Source: Salinimicrobium sp. TH3 (GTDB lineage Bacteria > Bacteroidota > Bacteroidia > Flavobacteriales > Flavobacteriaceae). From it: a stretch of DNA of 64,000 bases. Shown here piece after piece: positions 54,025 to 62,334 of the stretch. Positions within the stretch are counted from its first letter, which is position 1; every line of letters begins with the position of its first letter. The stretch lies in contig NZ_JAPONB010000001.1 of assembly GCF_026676115.1 (NCBI RefSeq), positions 186,001 through 250,000 of the forward strand, read 5' to 3'. The notes beneath the pieces were generated by a model. The model worked only from the letters and a program-made list of their open reading frames with translations, was not told where the DNA came from and did no database searches. The translations under genes were made by a program, and so were the position numbers.

Positions 54025-54366
54025 GAATGATTTTTTAAAAAGACTAAAATTACAAAACTTATGTTAGACGTGAGATTTTAGATATGAGATGTGGGAAGAT
54101 TTGAAAATTTGCTAATTTGAAAATTTGGAGATGAAGGGTAGGCAAGGAATTAATAGCAACCCGCTTTTTTCAGTGTTCAGCGCGCAGTGACTAGTAGGCA
54201 GTAAAAAAGCTAGTATCAAAGTAATTCGTAATCCGCAACCGGCAACTTACTTTATTAATAGGCAAGTAGGTAGCGATTAGTTGCCATTTTTTTAGTGCCT
54301 GGTTGGCAAACCTGCGACCTGTAACCCGCAACTAAATCCAACCAGGAACTTTAAATTTTAAAACCT
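54025..54366. repeat. Degenerate repeat-rich region upstream of polA
   Basis: 342 bases with no gene. It contains heptamer relics near 54070-54093, two direct copies of ATTTGAAAATTTG 16 bases apart (54099-54111 and 54115-54127), and degenerate repeats around GTAATCCGCAACCGGCAAC (54230-54249) and CTGTAACCCGCAACT (54320-54334). The block looks like decayed short tandem repeats of the kind often found between flavobacterial genes. The polA promoter must lie at its left end. Confidence 0.6.
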
Positions 54367-55680
54367 TTATATCGCGATCTCTGTTTTTCTGCGGCGATAA
54401 CCATAGTAAAGTATATAACTGTAGCACAACATCACGAGGATAAGTGCAAGGTTAAACCCGTAGGAATCTGTGATGTAACCAAAGGCCGGGGGAATTATTG
54501 CCCCACCCACGATCATCGTACACAACACTCCAGATCCCTGTGGTTTGTTATCTCCAAGTCCGTCAAGCGCCAGACTAAAAATGGTAGGGAACATAATGGA
54601 GTTGAACAGTCCAACTGCGATCAAAGACCACATTGCAACCAGTCCGGTAGTAAGGTCGGAAATAAGGACGAGACCAATGGCGCAGGCTGCAAAGAAGCTA
54701 AGTACTTTTGCCGGGTTCAGGATCTTAGTGAGGTAAGAACCAATAAAACGGCCAATCATGGCTCCGGTCCAGTAGAAAGTTACAAATACGCCCACTACCG
54801 CCATATCTGTTGAGGTGGTGACGCCCGAGGACAGAATCCATTCGGCCAGGGTTCGCATAAATGGCGTTTCCCTTATTATATCGGGAAGGTTAAGACTTAA
54901 AAAATAGTTGACCATATAGGATCCAATAGCTACCTCGGCACCTACGTAGAAGAATAGTCCAAAAGCTCCCATTATCAGGTTGCGGTTCTTAAGGACTACC
55001 CCGTAATCATTGGAGGCTTCGGTGTCTGTTACCTTCGGAAGTTTTACAAAAAAGAAGACCAGTGCTATAAGGATAATAAAAATGGCTATACCAACGAAAG
55101 GGGTTTGTACGGCTGAAGCTTCCGCAGCATAGTACTTAACTCTTTCGGCTTCGGTCATAAAAGCGATCTCATCTTTTGTAAGTACTTTATCGCTAAGGAT
55201 AAAAAGGGCACCAAGGGCGGGGGCGATTGCTGTTCCCAAAGAGTTAAAGGCCTGCGACAGGTTGAGTCGGCTGGAAGCAGTTTTTGCGGGGCCGAGAATC
55301 GTTACATACGGGTTGGCTGCAACCTGCAGGATAGTGATTCCACCGGCCAGGATAAAGTAACCAACCATAAAAATTCCAAATACCCTATAAGAAGCCGCCG
55401 GCCAAAAAAGCAGGCAACCTGTAGCCATGGTAAAGAGACCCAGTACAATTCCTTTTTTATATCCAATTTTGGAAAGCAGCCATCCTGCCGGAATTGATAA
55501 CAGGAAATAGGCGCCAAAAAAGGCAAATTGAACCATTCCTGCCTGGAAATAAGTGAGGGTAAAAACTTCCCTTAATCTTGGTATGAGAGAATCTACTAAT
55601 ACCGTAATAAATCCCCAAAGGAAAAAAAGTATTGTTAAAAAAATAAAAGCGGTACGATAGGATTTTTTTTGTTCTTCCAT
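54367..55680 (-). CDS. Sugar MFS transporter, FHS (FucP-like) family
   Basis: 437 residues with 12 transmembrane helices. FHS-type motifs include FFLWGFITVLVDSLIPRL near 19-36, QAGMVQFAFFGAYFLLSIPAG near 45-65 and a conserved LQVAANPYV segment near 118-126. Relatives import fucose, glucose, galactose or N-acetylglucosamine with protons. It begins four bases after the glycosylasparaginase gene, so the two are one operon, and import of a sugar released from N-glycans, such as N-acetylglucosamine, is a reasonable inference. Confidence 0.9.
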   Translation of the reverse strand: MEEQKKSYRTAFIFLTILFFLWGFITVLVDSLIPRLREVFTLTYFQAGMVQFAFFGAYFLLSIPAGWLLSKIGYKKGIVLGLFTMATGCLLFWPAASYRVFGIFMVGYFILAGGITILQVAANPYVTILGPAKTASSRLNLSQAFNSLGTAIAPALGALFILSDKVLTKDEIAFMTEAERVKYYAAEASAVQTPFVGIAIFIILIALVFFFVKLPKVTDTEASNDYGVVLKNRNLIMGAFGLFFYVGAEVAIGSYMVNYFLSLNLPDIIRETPFMRTLAEWILSSGVTTSTDMAVVGVFVTFYWTGAMIGRFIGSYLTKILNPAKVLSFFAACAIGLVLISDLTTGLVAMWSLIAVGLFNSIMFPTIFSLALDGLGDNKPQGSGVLCTMIVGGAIIPPAFGYITDSYGFNLALILVMLCYSYILYYGYRRRKTEIAI

Positions 55681-55684
55681 GGTT

Positions 55685-56650
55685 TTAAAAATAGAATTTA
55701 CTGGCTACATTTTTGTTCTCTCCTGCTCTGTATTCCATATAGGAAAAGCCTTTTTGAATGCAGTAAGAACCTACTTCACCTTTTTTGTTGATGGCAATAA
55801 ATGCCGCCTGGAAATCTTTGTAATTTGGGTTTTGTTTAATTATTCGTAAAATAGCTGTCTCACATGCTTCCTGCGGAGAAATTCCCTGTCTCATTAGCTC
55901 TACGATGAGGAAAGAGCCTACACTTTTCAAAATTGCTTCACCCATCCCGGTCGCGACTGCACCTCCCACTTCATTGTCGAGAAAGAGTCCGGCTCCTATA
56001 ATAGGGGAATCTCCTACGCGCCCGTTCATTTTGTAAGACAGGCCAGAACTGGTACATGCAACTGCGATATCACCTTTATGATCTATGCAGAGCATGCCAA
56101 TAGTATCGTGATTTTCAATATTGATAAGAGGCTTGTACTCTTTGGTTTTAAGCCATTCCCTATATGCCTTTTCTGAAGCTTCGGTAAGAAGGTCTTCTTT
56201 TTCGAATCCCTTTTCCTGTGCGAATTGATCGGCACCTTCTCCCGCCAGGATAACATGAGGGGTTTCTTCCATGACCTTTCTGGCCACAGAGCCAGCGTGA
56301 GTATAATTCTTCAAGTAGACCACAGCACCGGCGTCTCCCTGCGGGCTCATTATACAGGCGTCAAGAGTGACATTTCCCTCCCTGTCTGGGGCGCCGCCAC
56401 GACCTACTGTAGTATTTCTAATGTCGGCTTCTTCAACCATCACGCCCTGTTCAACTGCATCAAGAGCCAATGCTCCAGCCTCGAGCATTTCCCCGGCCAT
56501 GAGGCTGGCATTGGGAAAGTTCCAGGTGGCAATACAAACAGGCTGAAAATTTGACATTTTTGACAGGTTTAAATAATCCATGAATGGAGAAGCAGTGGCA
56601 ATTCCTAATCCGCTAAGGGAAGCATTTCTTATGAAATAACGTCTTTTCAA
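55685..56650 (-). CDS. N4-(beta-N-acetylglucosaminyl)-L-asparaginase
   Basis: 321 residues. The N-terminus MKRRYFIRNASLSGLGIA is Tat-like with an adjacent Arg pair. The Ntn-hydrolase cleavage site is HDTIGM with Thr183 as the new N-terminal nucleophile, followed by GRVGDSPIIGAG and ATGMGEAI; these match the flavobacterial glycosylasparaginase (the Elizabethkingia meningoseptica enzyme). It cleaves the GlcNAc-Asn bond of glycoasparagines after autoproteolysis into two chains. The sugar permease gene follows after four bases, so the pair probably processes N-glycan-derived substrate. Confidence 0.92.
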   Translation of the reverse strand: MKRRYFIRNASLSGLGIATASPFMDYLNLSKMSNFQPVCIATWNFPNASLMAGEMLEAGALALDAVEQGVMVEEADIRNTTVGRGGAPDREGNVTLDACIMSPQGDAGAVVYLKNYTHAGSVARKVMEETPHVILAGEGADQFAQEKGFEKEDLLTEASEKAYREWLKTKEYKPLINIENHDTIGMLCIDHKGDIAVACTSSGLSYKMNGRVGDSPIIGAGLFLDNEVGGAVATGMGEAILKSVGSFLIVELMRQGISPQEACETAILRIIKQNPNYKDFQAAFIAINKKGEVGSYCIQKGFSYMEYRAGENKNVASKFYF

Positions 56651-56732
56651 GTTTAGCTAAAACATAATTTTAGAGCCGGCCGTAAATGTATGAAAAGAGA
56701 TTTAGAAATTTGAAGGCATAGTGGGTCGCATT

Positions 56733-56750
56733 ATATGAGAATGCTCATAT
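56733..56750. promoter_or_regulatory. Palindrome between the divergent asparaginase and symporter operons
   Basis: ATATGAG and CTCATAT form a perfect 7-bp inverted repeat around AATG. It lies 83 bases upstream of the asparaginase gene and 117 upstream of the symporter gene, a suitable place for a shared regulator. No -7 box of the exact consensus is seen on either side. Confidence 0.4.
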
Positions 56751-56866
56751 TTATTGATAAAAAATGTTCTGTATTGGATAAAATGCTTTAAGTCACAGTT
56801 CTTAATAAACTATTAAAGTTCTGGAATACCGAGCAGAATATTAAATTCACATTCTAATCCTGAATT

Positions 56867-58345
56867 ATGTTCGCCTCAGAGACCTGGTCACTTTATGTTA
56901 CTATTCTTCTTGTTGTCTATGCTTTGATCATCCTGTTTTTTGTGATAAGGGGAAATCTTCGCACAAAGAACATGAACGACTTTGCTATTGGCAGTGGATT
57001 TCCGGCCTGGGCAGTTGGTTTGTCCCTGGCGGCTTCCATGACCAGCGCTGCAACATTTATTATTAATCCCGGGTTTATCGCGCTTTATGGGTTTTCAGGA
57101 ATTATCTCTTTTGGAATAGTGATGCCCATTGCCATTTTTGCGTCCCTGATATTCTTTACCAAATCCTTTCAAAAGTATGGGTCCACCGTTAAGGCCCTTA
57201 CCATGGCTCAATGGATAGGAAAACGATATGATTCTAAAGGGCTGACCATTTTTTTTGCTGTTCTGTCACTCTTACTCATCACTTTTATAGTGCTCATCTG
57301 TGTAGGTTTAACGCAAATTATTTCGAAATCCCTTAACCTGGAACCGTTCTACGTCCTGCTGGGGCTGGTGACTTTTGTTTTTGGCTACACCATGTTCGGG
57401 GGTGCTAATTCTATGGTCTATACCAACACCGTGCAGGCGATTCTTATGTTTATTGTTGCGGTAATCCTGCTGTTATCGGGATCTGAATATTTCTCCAATG
57501 GTTTTGATGGGTTTGTTGATCTTTTAAATAATATAAACCCTCAGCTAACAGAACCTACAAATCCTCAAAGTTTTCTCTTTCGGGATTATTTTGAGATCAT
57601 TTTTACCCAAATTATTATTGGGATAGCCATAGTTTGCCAGCCACACATCATCACAAAAACACTTTTCTTGAGAAGTGAAAAGGCAGTGAATCCATATCTC
57701 ACTGTGGCCATTCTCACCATGAGTGTCTTCTTTCTGGTTGTGATCGTTGGCCTGTACGCCAGGATCACCTTTCCCGATCTTAGCTACAAGGGAGAAGCAT
57801 TGGGGATGGATGAGCTGGTTTCGGCTTATGTGGTGCGAACCTTCTCTGCCGGAGTGGGAGTAATCATAGTGGCCGGGTTGATATCTGCAGGCCTTTCCAC
57901 TCTTGAAGCACTTATTCAGTCGCTTTCCAGTACAATTACAACAGATTTGCTTGGGCCGGTGATCAATAAAACTGAAAAAACGGGCGTAGCCGTGAACAAG
58001 GTTGTAATTGTCGCCCTGGCTATAGTAAGCTTTTTTCTTAGCTACTACCAGATCGTCAATCCCAATGTGAGCGTCGCTATTTTCGCGCAGAATGGGGTTT
58101 ACGCCTATTTTGCAGCAGCATTTGTACCCGTTCTCTTTGGGATCTATTTTAAGAAAGTGAGCAAAAATGCCGTTTTTATCGCAAGTTTTTCGGCTGTAGC
58201 TCTGCACTTTATTATTTACTACGGCAGGATCACGCCATACATGCAGGAGCCGGTAAATAATCCCGGCGTTTCTGCAGCTATTGCCATAGTTATCTCATTT
58301 ATAATAGGTAATTCTCTATATTTATTCAGTAGGAAGACAGCATGA
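56867..58345 (+). CDS. Sodium:solute symporter family protein
   Basis: 492 residues with about 13 transmembrane helices. It shows the SSS core: FAIGSGFPAWAVGLSLAASM near 38-57, with the unwound TM1 and Ser/Thr pattern, then SAATFIINPG near 60-69 and a TM8 region with AGLISAGLSTLEALIQSLS near 341-359 holding the Na2-site residues. Relatives carry proline, pantothenate, carboxylates or sugars. Because the next gene overlaps it by four bases and encodes an acyl-CoA ligase, a carboxylate substrate is the best guess. Confidence 0.9.
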   Translation: MFASETWSLYVTILLVVYALIILFFVIRGNLRTKNMNDFAIGSGFPAWAVGLSLAASMTSAATFIINPGFIALYGFSGIISFGIVMPIAIFASLIFFTKSFQKYGSTVKALTMAQWIGKRYDSKGLTIFFAVLSLLLITFIVLICVGLTQIISKSLNLEPFYVLLGLVTFVFGYTMFGGANSMVYTNTVQAILMFIVAVILLLSGSEYFSNGFDGFVDLLNNINPQLTEPTNPQSFLFRDYFEIIFTQIIIGIAIVCQPHIITKTLFLRSEKAVNPYLTVAILTMSVFFLVVIVGLYARITFPDLSYKGEALGMDELVSAYVVRTFSAGVGVIIVAGLISAGLSTLEALIQSLSSTITTDLLGPVINKTEKTGVAVNKVVIVALAIVSFFLSYYQIVNPNVSVAIFAQNGVYAYFAAAFVPVLFGIYFKKVSKNAVFIASFSAVALHFIIYYGRITPYMQEPVNNPGVSAAIAIVISFIIGNSLYLFSRKTA

Positions 58346-59859
58346 ACTACTTTGATTGGATAGGAAAATGGGCAGAATACACACCCGATAAGGTAGCTGT
58401 AGCAGCTGCCGATGGTAGCTCGTCCTACACTTTTAAAGAACTTCATCAAGCCTCTTTAAAAGTGGAAAATTCCCTGCGGAAGGAATTTGGGGTCAAGGAA
58501 AAGGACAGGCTGCCGGTACTGGCGCAGCATTCCCCGCAATTCCTCATTCTCTTTCTTGCTTCCCAACGCATGGGAGCAATCCTGGTGCCTTTAAATTACC
58601 GTTCTTCTGCTTTTGAAATACAATATTGCATAGAGGATATTGATCCAAAGCTCCTTTTTGCAGATGTTGAACTCTTTCAAAATAAGCTTGGGGAGATCAA
58701 ACAAAAAATAGATCTGCCAGTCATTTCGCTCAAAGCCCTTTTTGAGAGTGCAGAAAAATTTAGCTCTAATACCTCGCCATCTAATATTGAGCCGGACAGG
58801 CCGGTGTTCATCTTCTATACTTCGGGAACTACGGGCAAACCCAAAGGAGTGCTTTACACTAATCGAATGCTTTTTTGGAACAGCCTTAATACTTCGGTGC
58901 AGCTGGAAATTACTTCTGGAGATTATACCCTCAATGCCCTGCCGCCATATCATACTTCTGGATGGAACGTGCTGTTGCTCCCTATGCTTCACCGGGGCGC
59001 ACGGGTAGATTTTATGAGCAGGTTTAAGGCAAAGAAGGTGTTGAATTATATTGAGAATAAACAAATAAGCTTGTTTCTTGCCATTCCCACTATGCTGCGA
59101 ATGATGGTAAAGAACAAGAATTTTCAAAATTTTAAAAATTCCAATCTGCGGTATATGGTCGTAGGCGGAGAAAATCTTTCAATCCCGATCATCGATGCCT
59201 GGGCTGAAAAAGGTATAATGCTTCGGCAGGGATACGGTCTTACCGAAGCCGGACCTTGCATAACATCTCTGCATCACCACGATGCCCTGTGGAAAAAGGG
59301 TTCCATAGGGAAACCAAATTTTTATGTGGACTATAAGATCGTGAATGAGCAAAATGAAGAGGTAGGGGTAAATGAACCCGGGGAATTTTGCATTCACGGT
59401 AATATTGTCACGCCGGGTTACTGGAACAATTCGACCTATACTTATCAAAAAATTCGGGATAGATGGCTGCATACGGGTGATATCGTTCGAATGGATGCCG
59501 ATGGCTTTATGTACGTTATTGGCAGGAAAAACCAGTCATATATTTCAGGCGGAGTAAATATTTTTCCGCTGGAGATAGAGCAGGTGCTGGTGAAGCGGGA
59601 GCTGGTGAAAGAAGCTGCAGTGATTGGCGTGGATGATGAACAATGGGGAGAGGTAGGAGTCGCATTTGTGGAGAAGAACAGGATAACTTCAGAAGCTGAA
59701 ATCCTTAAAGAATTAAAGCGTTACCTGGCATCTTATAAGATCCCGAGGGAAATTATATTTCTGGATTCCCTTCCAAAATCGGGAATAGGAAAGATAGACC
59801 GGAACAAATTGAAAAATGACTACAACCATTTAAAAAATGAGAAAAGGAATATTGTTTAG
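58342..59859 (+). CDS. Acyl-CoA synthetase (AMP-binding)
   Basis: 505 residues of the ANL family. The P-loop motif FYTSGTTGKPKGV lies near 156-168, the Asp of LHTGDIVRMDADG near 374-386, and GRKNQSYISGGVNIFPLEIE near 393-412. The C-terminal catalytic Lys lies in LPKSGIGKIDRNKL near 481-494. It activates a carboxylic acid to its CoA ester through the adenylate. The substrate class is not fixed; short or medium carboxylic or aromatic acids are all possible. The start overlaps the symporter stop (ATGA). Confidence 0.9.
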   Translation: MNYFDWIGKWAEYTPDKVAVAAADGSSSYTFKELHQASLKVENSLRKEFGVKEKDRLPVLAQHSPQFLILFLASQRMGAILVPLNYRSSAFEIQYCIEDIDPKLLFADVELFQNKLGEIKQKIDLPVISLKALFESAEKFSSNTSPSNIEPDRPVFIFYTSGTTGKPKGVLYTNRMLFWNSLNTSVQLEITSGDYTLNALPPYHTSGWNVLLLPMLHRGARVDFMSRFKAKKVLNYIENKQISLFLAIPTMLRMMVKNKNFQNFKNSNLRYMVVGGENLSIPIIDAWAEKGIMLRQGYGLTEAGPCITSLHHHDALWKKGSIGKPNFYVDYKIVNEQNEEVGVNEPGEFCIHGNIVTPGYWNNSTYTYQKIRDRWLHTGDIVRMDADGFMYVIGRKNQSYISGGVNIFPLEIEQVLVKRELVKEAAVIGVDDEQWGEVGVAFVEKNRITSEAEILKELKRYLASYKIPREIIFLDSLPKSGIGKIDRNKLKNDYNHLKNEKRNIV

Positions 59860-60766
59860 TCTGCTATTCATAACAATAGCGTCATCTACAGCACAAGAAA
59901 AAATCAACGACCTGGTAAAATACAGTCTTCCTGTGAAGAGCATCAACTTAAATTCTGAGACAATTGCATATGCCGAAGAGGGCAGCGGAAAGAAAACGCT
60001 GCTTTTTATTCATGGCCTGTCAAGTACTCTTGATGCCTGGAAAAAGAATATTAATGGGCTTAAAGATGAATACCGGTGCATCGCAGTGGACCTGCCGGGA
60101 TACGGGAAATCTTCCAGGAACAGTACCAATTACAGCTTAAATGACTACGGCGGAATGCTGCAGGAATTTATTAAAAAGAAGGATCTCAAAAATGTCATTT
60201 TAGTGGGACATTCTATGGGTGGCCAGATTGCCATGCATACTGCTCTTAATTACCCTGAAGACTTTAAAAAATTAGTTTTAATTGCACCGGCTGGTATAGA
60301 GACTTTTACCGAGCAGGAGGCAACTTTGATGAAGGCTTCATATACCCCTGTGATGGTGGTAAATACAACCAATGAACAGATCCTGGCTAATTATAAACTC
60401 AACTTTTTCGATTTCCCTGAAGATGCCCAACAAATGGTAGATGACAGGATTCGAATAAAATCGGCTAAGGATTTTCCTGCTTATGCAGAGGTGGTAGTGA
60501 ATAATATTCACGCTATGCTGGATGAACCGGTGATTGACAGGATCAAAGAAATAAATATTCCGGTGTTGATGATCTGGGGGGCGAATGATATGCTAATTCC
60601 TAATAAGTACCTTCATCCTTCAGAAAGCATTGAAAACCTTATAAAACTTTCCGAAGAAAAATTTTCCGATCTTGAGGTGGAAGTTATCGATAAAGCAGGA
60701 CATTTCGTAAACTTTGAAAGAGCTGAAGAAGTAAATTCCGAAATCAGGGAATTCTTAAAGAATTAA
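59837..60766 (+). CDS. Exported alpha/beta hydrolase
   Basis: 309 residues with a signal peptide (MRKGILFSLLFITIASSTA). The nucleophile elbow is GHSMGGQ near 125-131, the oxyanion block is LFIHGLSSTLDAWKK near 55-69, and the catalytic His lies in DKAGHFVNFE near 285-294; an Asp fits IWGANDMLIPN near 252-262. It hydrolyses esters or related bonds in the periplasm. It overlaps the ligase gene by 23 bases, which supports a route in which a periplasmic ester is cleaved, its acid imported by the symporter and activated by the ligase. Confidence 0.9.
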   Translation: MRKGILFSLLFITIASSTAQEKINDLVKYSLPVKSINLNSETIAYAEEGSGKKTLLFIHGLSSTLDAWKKNINGLKDEYRCIAVDLPGYGKSSRNSTNYSLNDYGGMLQEFIKKKDLKNVILVGHSMGGQIAMHTALNYPEDFKKLVLIAPAGIETFTEQEATLMKASYTPVMVVNTTNEQILANYKLNFFDFPEDAQQMVDDRIRIKSAKDFPAYAEVVVNNIHAMLDEPVIDRIKEINIPVLMIWGANDMLIPNKYLHPSESIENLIKLSEEKFSDLEVEVIDKAGHFVNFERAEEVNSEIREFLKN

Positions 60767-62205
60767 TGAAATCCAAACTTAAAATATTCACCGATTTTGC
60801 TGAAGGTGTGCTGCCCCATGAGGCGGCCTTTCTTCTTAAGGAAAACCGCATTCGGGATGATGAAAAGGAAGATATTTTAAGCAGGGTCTGCCATAATGCT
60901 GAAGAGTTCCATGCTTCGGTAGATTTCGACGAAACGGTAGATAAACGCAAGTACGCATATATCAAGAAATGGATTACGAAAAAACTTGAGAAGGCAGATG
61001 TAGATGCAAATCTTATCTATCTAAGCCACATTGAGAAACAAGTGCTTACGGATACTATTTCTTCCGAAGAAGAAAAGGAACTCCTGGAGCGCATACATGA
61101 ATATGATCAAACTTCCTTTTACTTTGAAAAATTCTATGAGCTGGTCAAGGAATATCAGGATTACCTGCTGGTGCGCTTTAGATACAAAGACTGCGAGGTA
61201 ACCCAGGATTTTTTAAAAAAGAATAAGCAACATTACGCCAGTGCTATTACAGTGAAGAATCAGCTGTTTTTGGCTACGAAGGATCTTACCCGGCAGTACA
61301 CAACTCAGGCGTTAAATACGAAGCACTGGGAAGCGCAACTTCTGGAATATCTCTATGATGATAAGCTTGATGGCCGCAATAAATATCATGCTTTTATAAG
61401 ACTTGTGTTTCTCTATTTCAACTACAAGGAATATGAAAAAGCAAAAGAAGTATTCGACTATATGGACGGCTGTTTCCGTAATGGGCTTATGTATTCGAGG
61501 CGGGTACTTTTTAATTACTACGGGAACAGGGTGATCCTGCATTCCAATCTAAAAGATCTTGAAAAAGCTGAATATTTTGCCCACCTTTCTGTAAAGCAGG
61601 AGAACAGTGATAAACTATTCTACTTAAATAATCTTATTGCGATCCTTCTCAAAAAGGAGAAAAACCGGGAGGCTTTAGAATTACTCACAGATAATTATAA
61701 ATTATTCAAGAGCTCTCATAACCATCACCAGAAGCTTGGGTTTGCGACTCATTACCTGCGGGCTTTGGTGCGTAACAACCGGATCCAGATAGCAGAGAAT
61801 TTTGCCGTGAATTTTCTGTATGAGAATAAAAAGCACGTATTCGAACATCGTTGGAACAGATTTTTTTCAAACTACCTGCTTGCCCTCACAATTGCTGAAA
61901 AACCCGCGGAAGCCTTAAAAGTGATAGAGAAATATGATCTTTTGGAAAAAGAGGCAGAAGCATCGGGAAGGGAAGATTACTTTCCAAAAATTCAATTTTA
62001 TTATGGCCTTGCACTTTATCTCAACGGGAATATTTCTGAAGATAAGTTGTTTGAGCGTCTTAGCGGCTCTCTTCCCGCGGCTTCCCAAATGACCGAAGAA
62101 GGCGTGGATGCTCTGCTTGCCTTTTTGGATCGGCTATCCTTTGCCCTGCCAAATTTCTTTTCTGCTTTAAAGTCGCACTTTCATAAAAGCCTTCTGGTTT
62201 CTTGA
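60766..62205 (+). CDS. Uncharacterised helical protein, TPR-like
   Basis: 479 residues. It shares its first base with the hydrolase stop (TAATG), so it is part of the operon. There is no signal peptide or membrane helix. The sequence is mostly helical with paired-helix repeats resembling TPR units (for example EKAKEVFDYMDGCFRNGLMY, LEKAEYFAHLSVKQE, REALELLTDNYKLFK at about 220-325). I recognise no catalytic motif. A scaffold role is possible but not shown; its placement in a catabolic operon is unusual. Confidence 0.72.
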   Translation: MKSKLKIFTDFAEGVLPHEAAFLLKENRIRDDEKEDILSRVCHNAEEFHASVDFDETVDKRKYAYIKKWITKKLEKADVDANLIYLSHIEKQVLTDTISSEEEKELLERIHEYDQTSFYFEKFYELVKEYQDYLLVRFRYKDCEVTQDFLKKNKQHYASAITVKNQLFLATKDLTRQYTTQALNTKHWEAQLLEYLYDDKLDGRNKYHAFIRLVFLYFNYKEYEKAKEVFDYMDGCFRNGLMYSRRVLFNYYGNRVILHSNLKDLEKAEYFAHLSVKQENSDKLFYLNNLIAILLKKEKNREALELLTDNYKLFKSSHNHHQKLGFATHYLRALVRNNRIQIAENFAVNFLYENKKHVFEHRWNRFFSNYLLALTIAEKPAEALKVIEKYDLLEKEAEASGREDYFPKIQFYYGLALYLNGNISEDKLFERLSGSLPAASQMTEEGVDALLAFLDRLSFALPNFFSALKSHFHKSLLVS

Positions 62206-62334
62206 AATTTTCACAATAATCACCCTTTTTTGAGACAGGGATTAGATGGGTCACACTTCAGAAATCTTTTGTTTGTCTCCCGTTGGTGTTAACTCTTGTT
62301 AATTTGGTCTTAATTATTTAAAAACCATCTTTTT

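Noticed and set aside
54300-54320. Sigma-54 promoter-like TTGGCA
   Set aside because: The GG to GC spacing is seven rather than ten bases, and the site lies in degenerate repeats.
57545-58207. 220-codon leftward frame
   Set aside because: Complement of the symporter gene, without recognisable domain.
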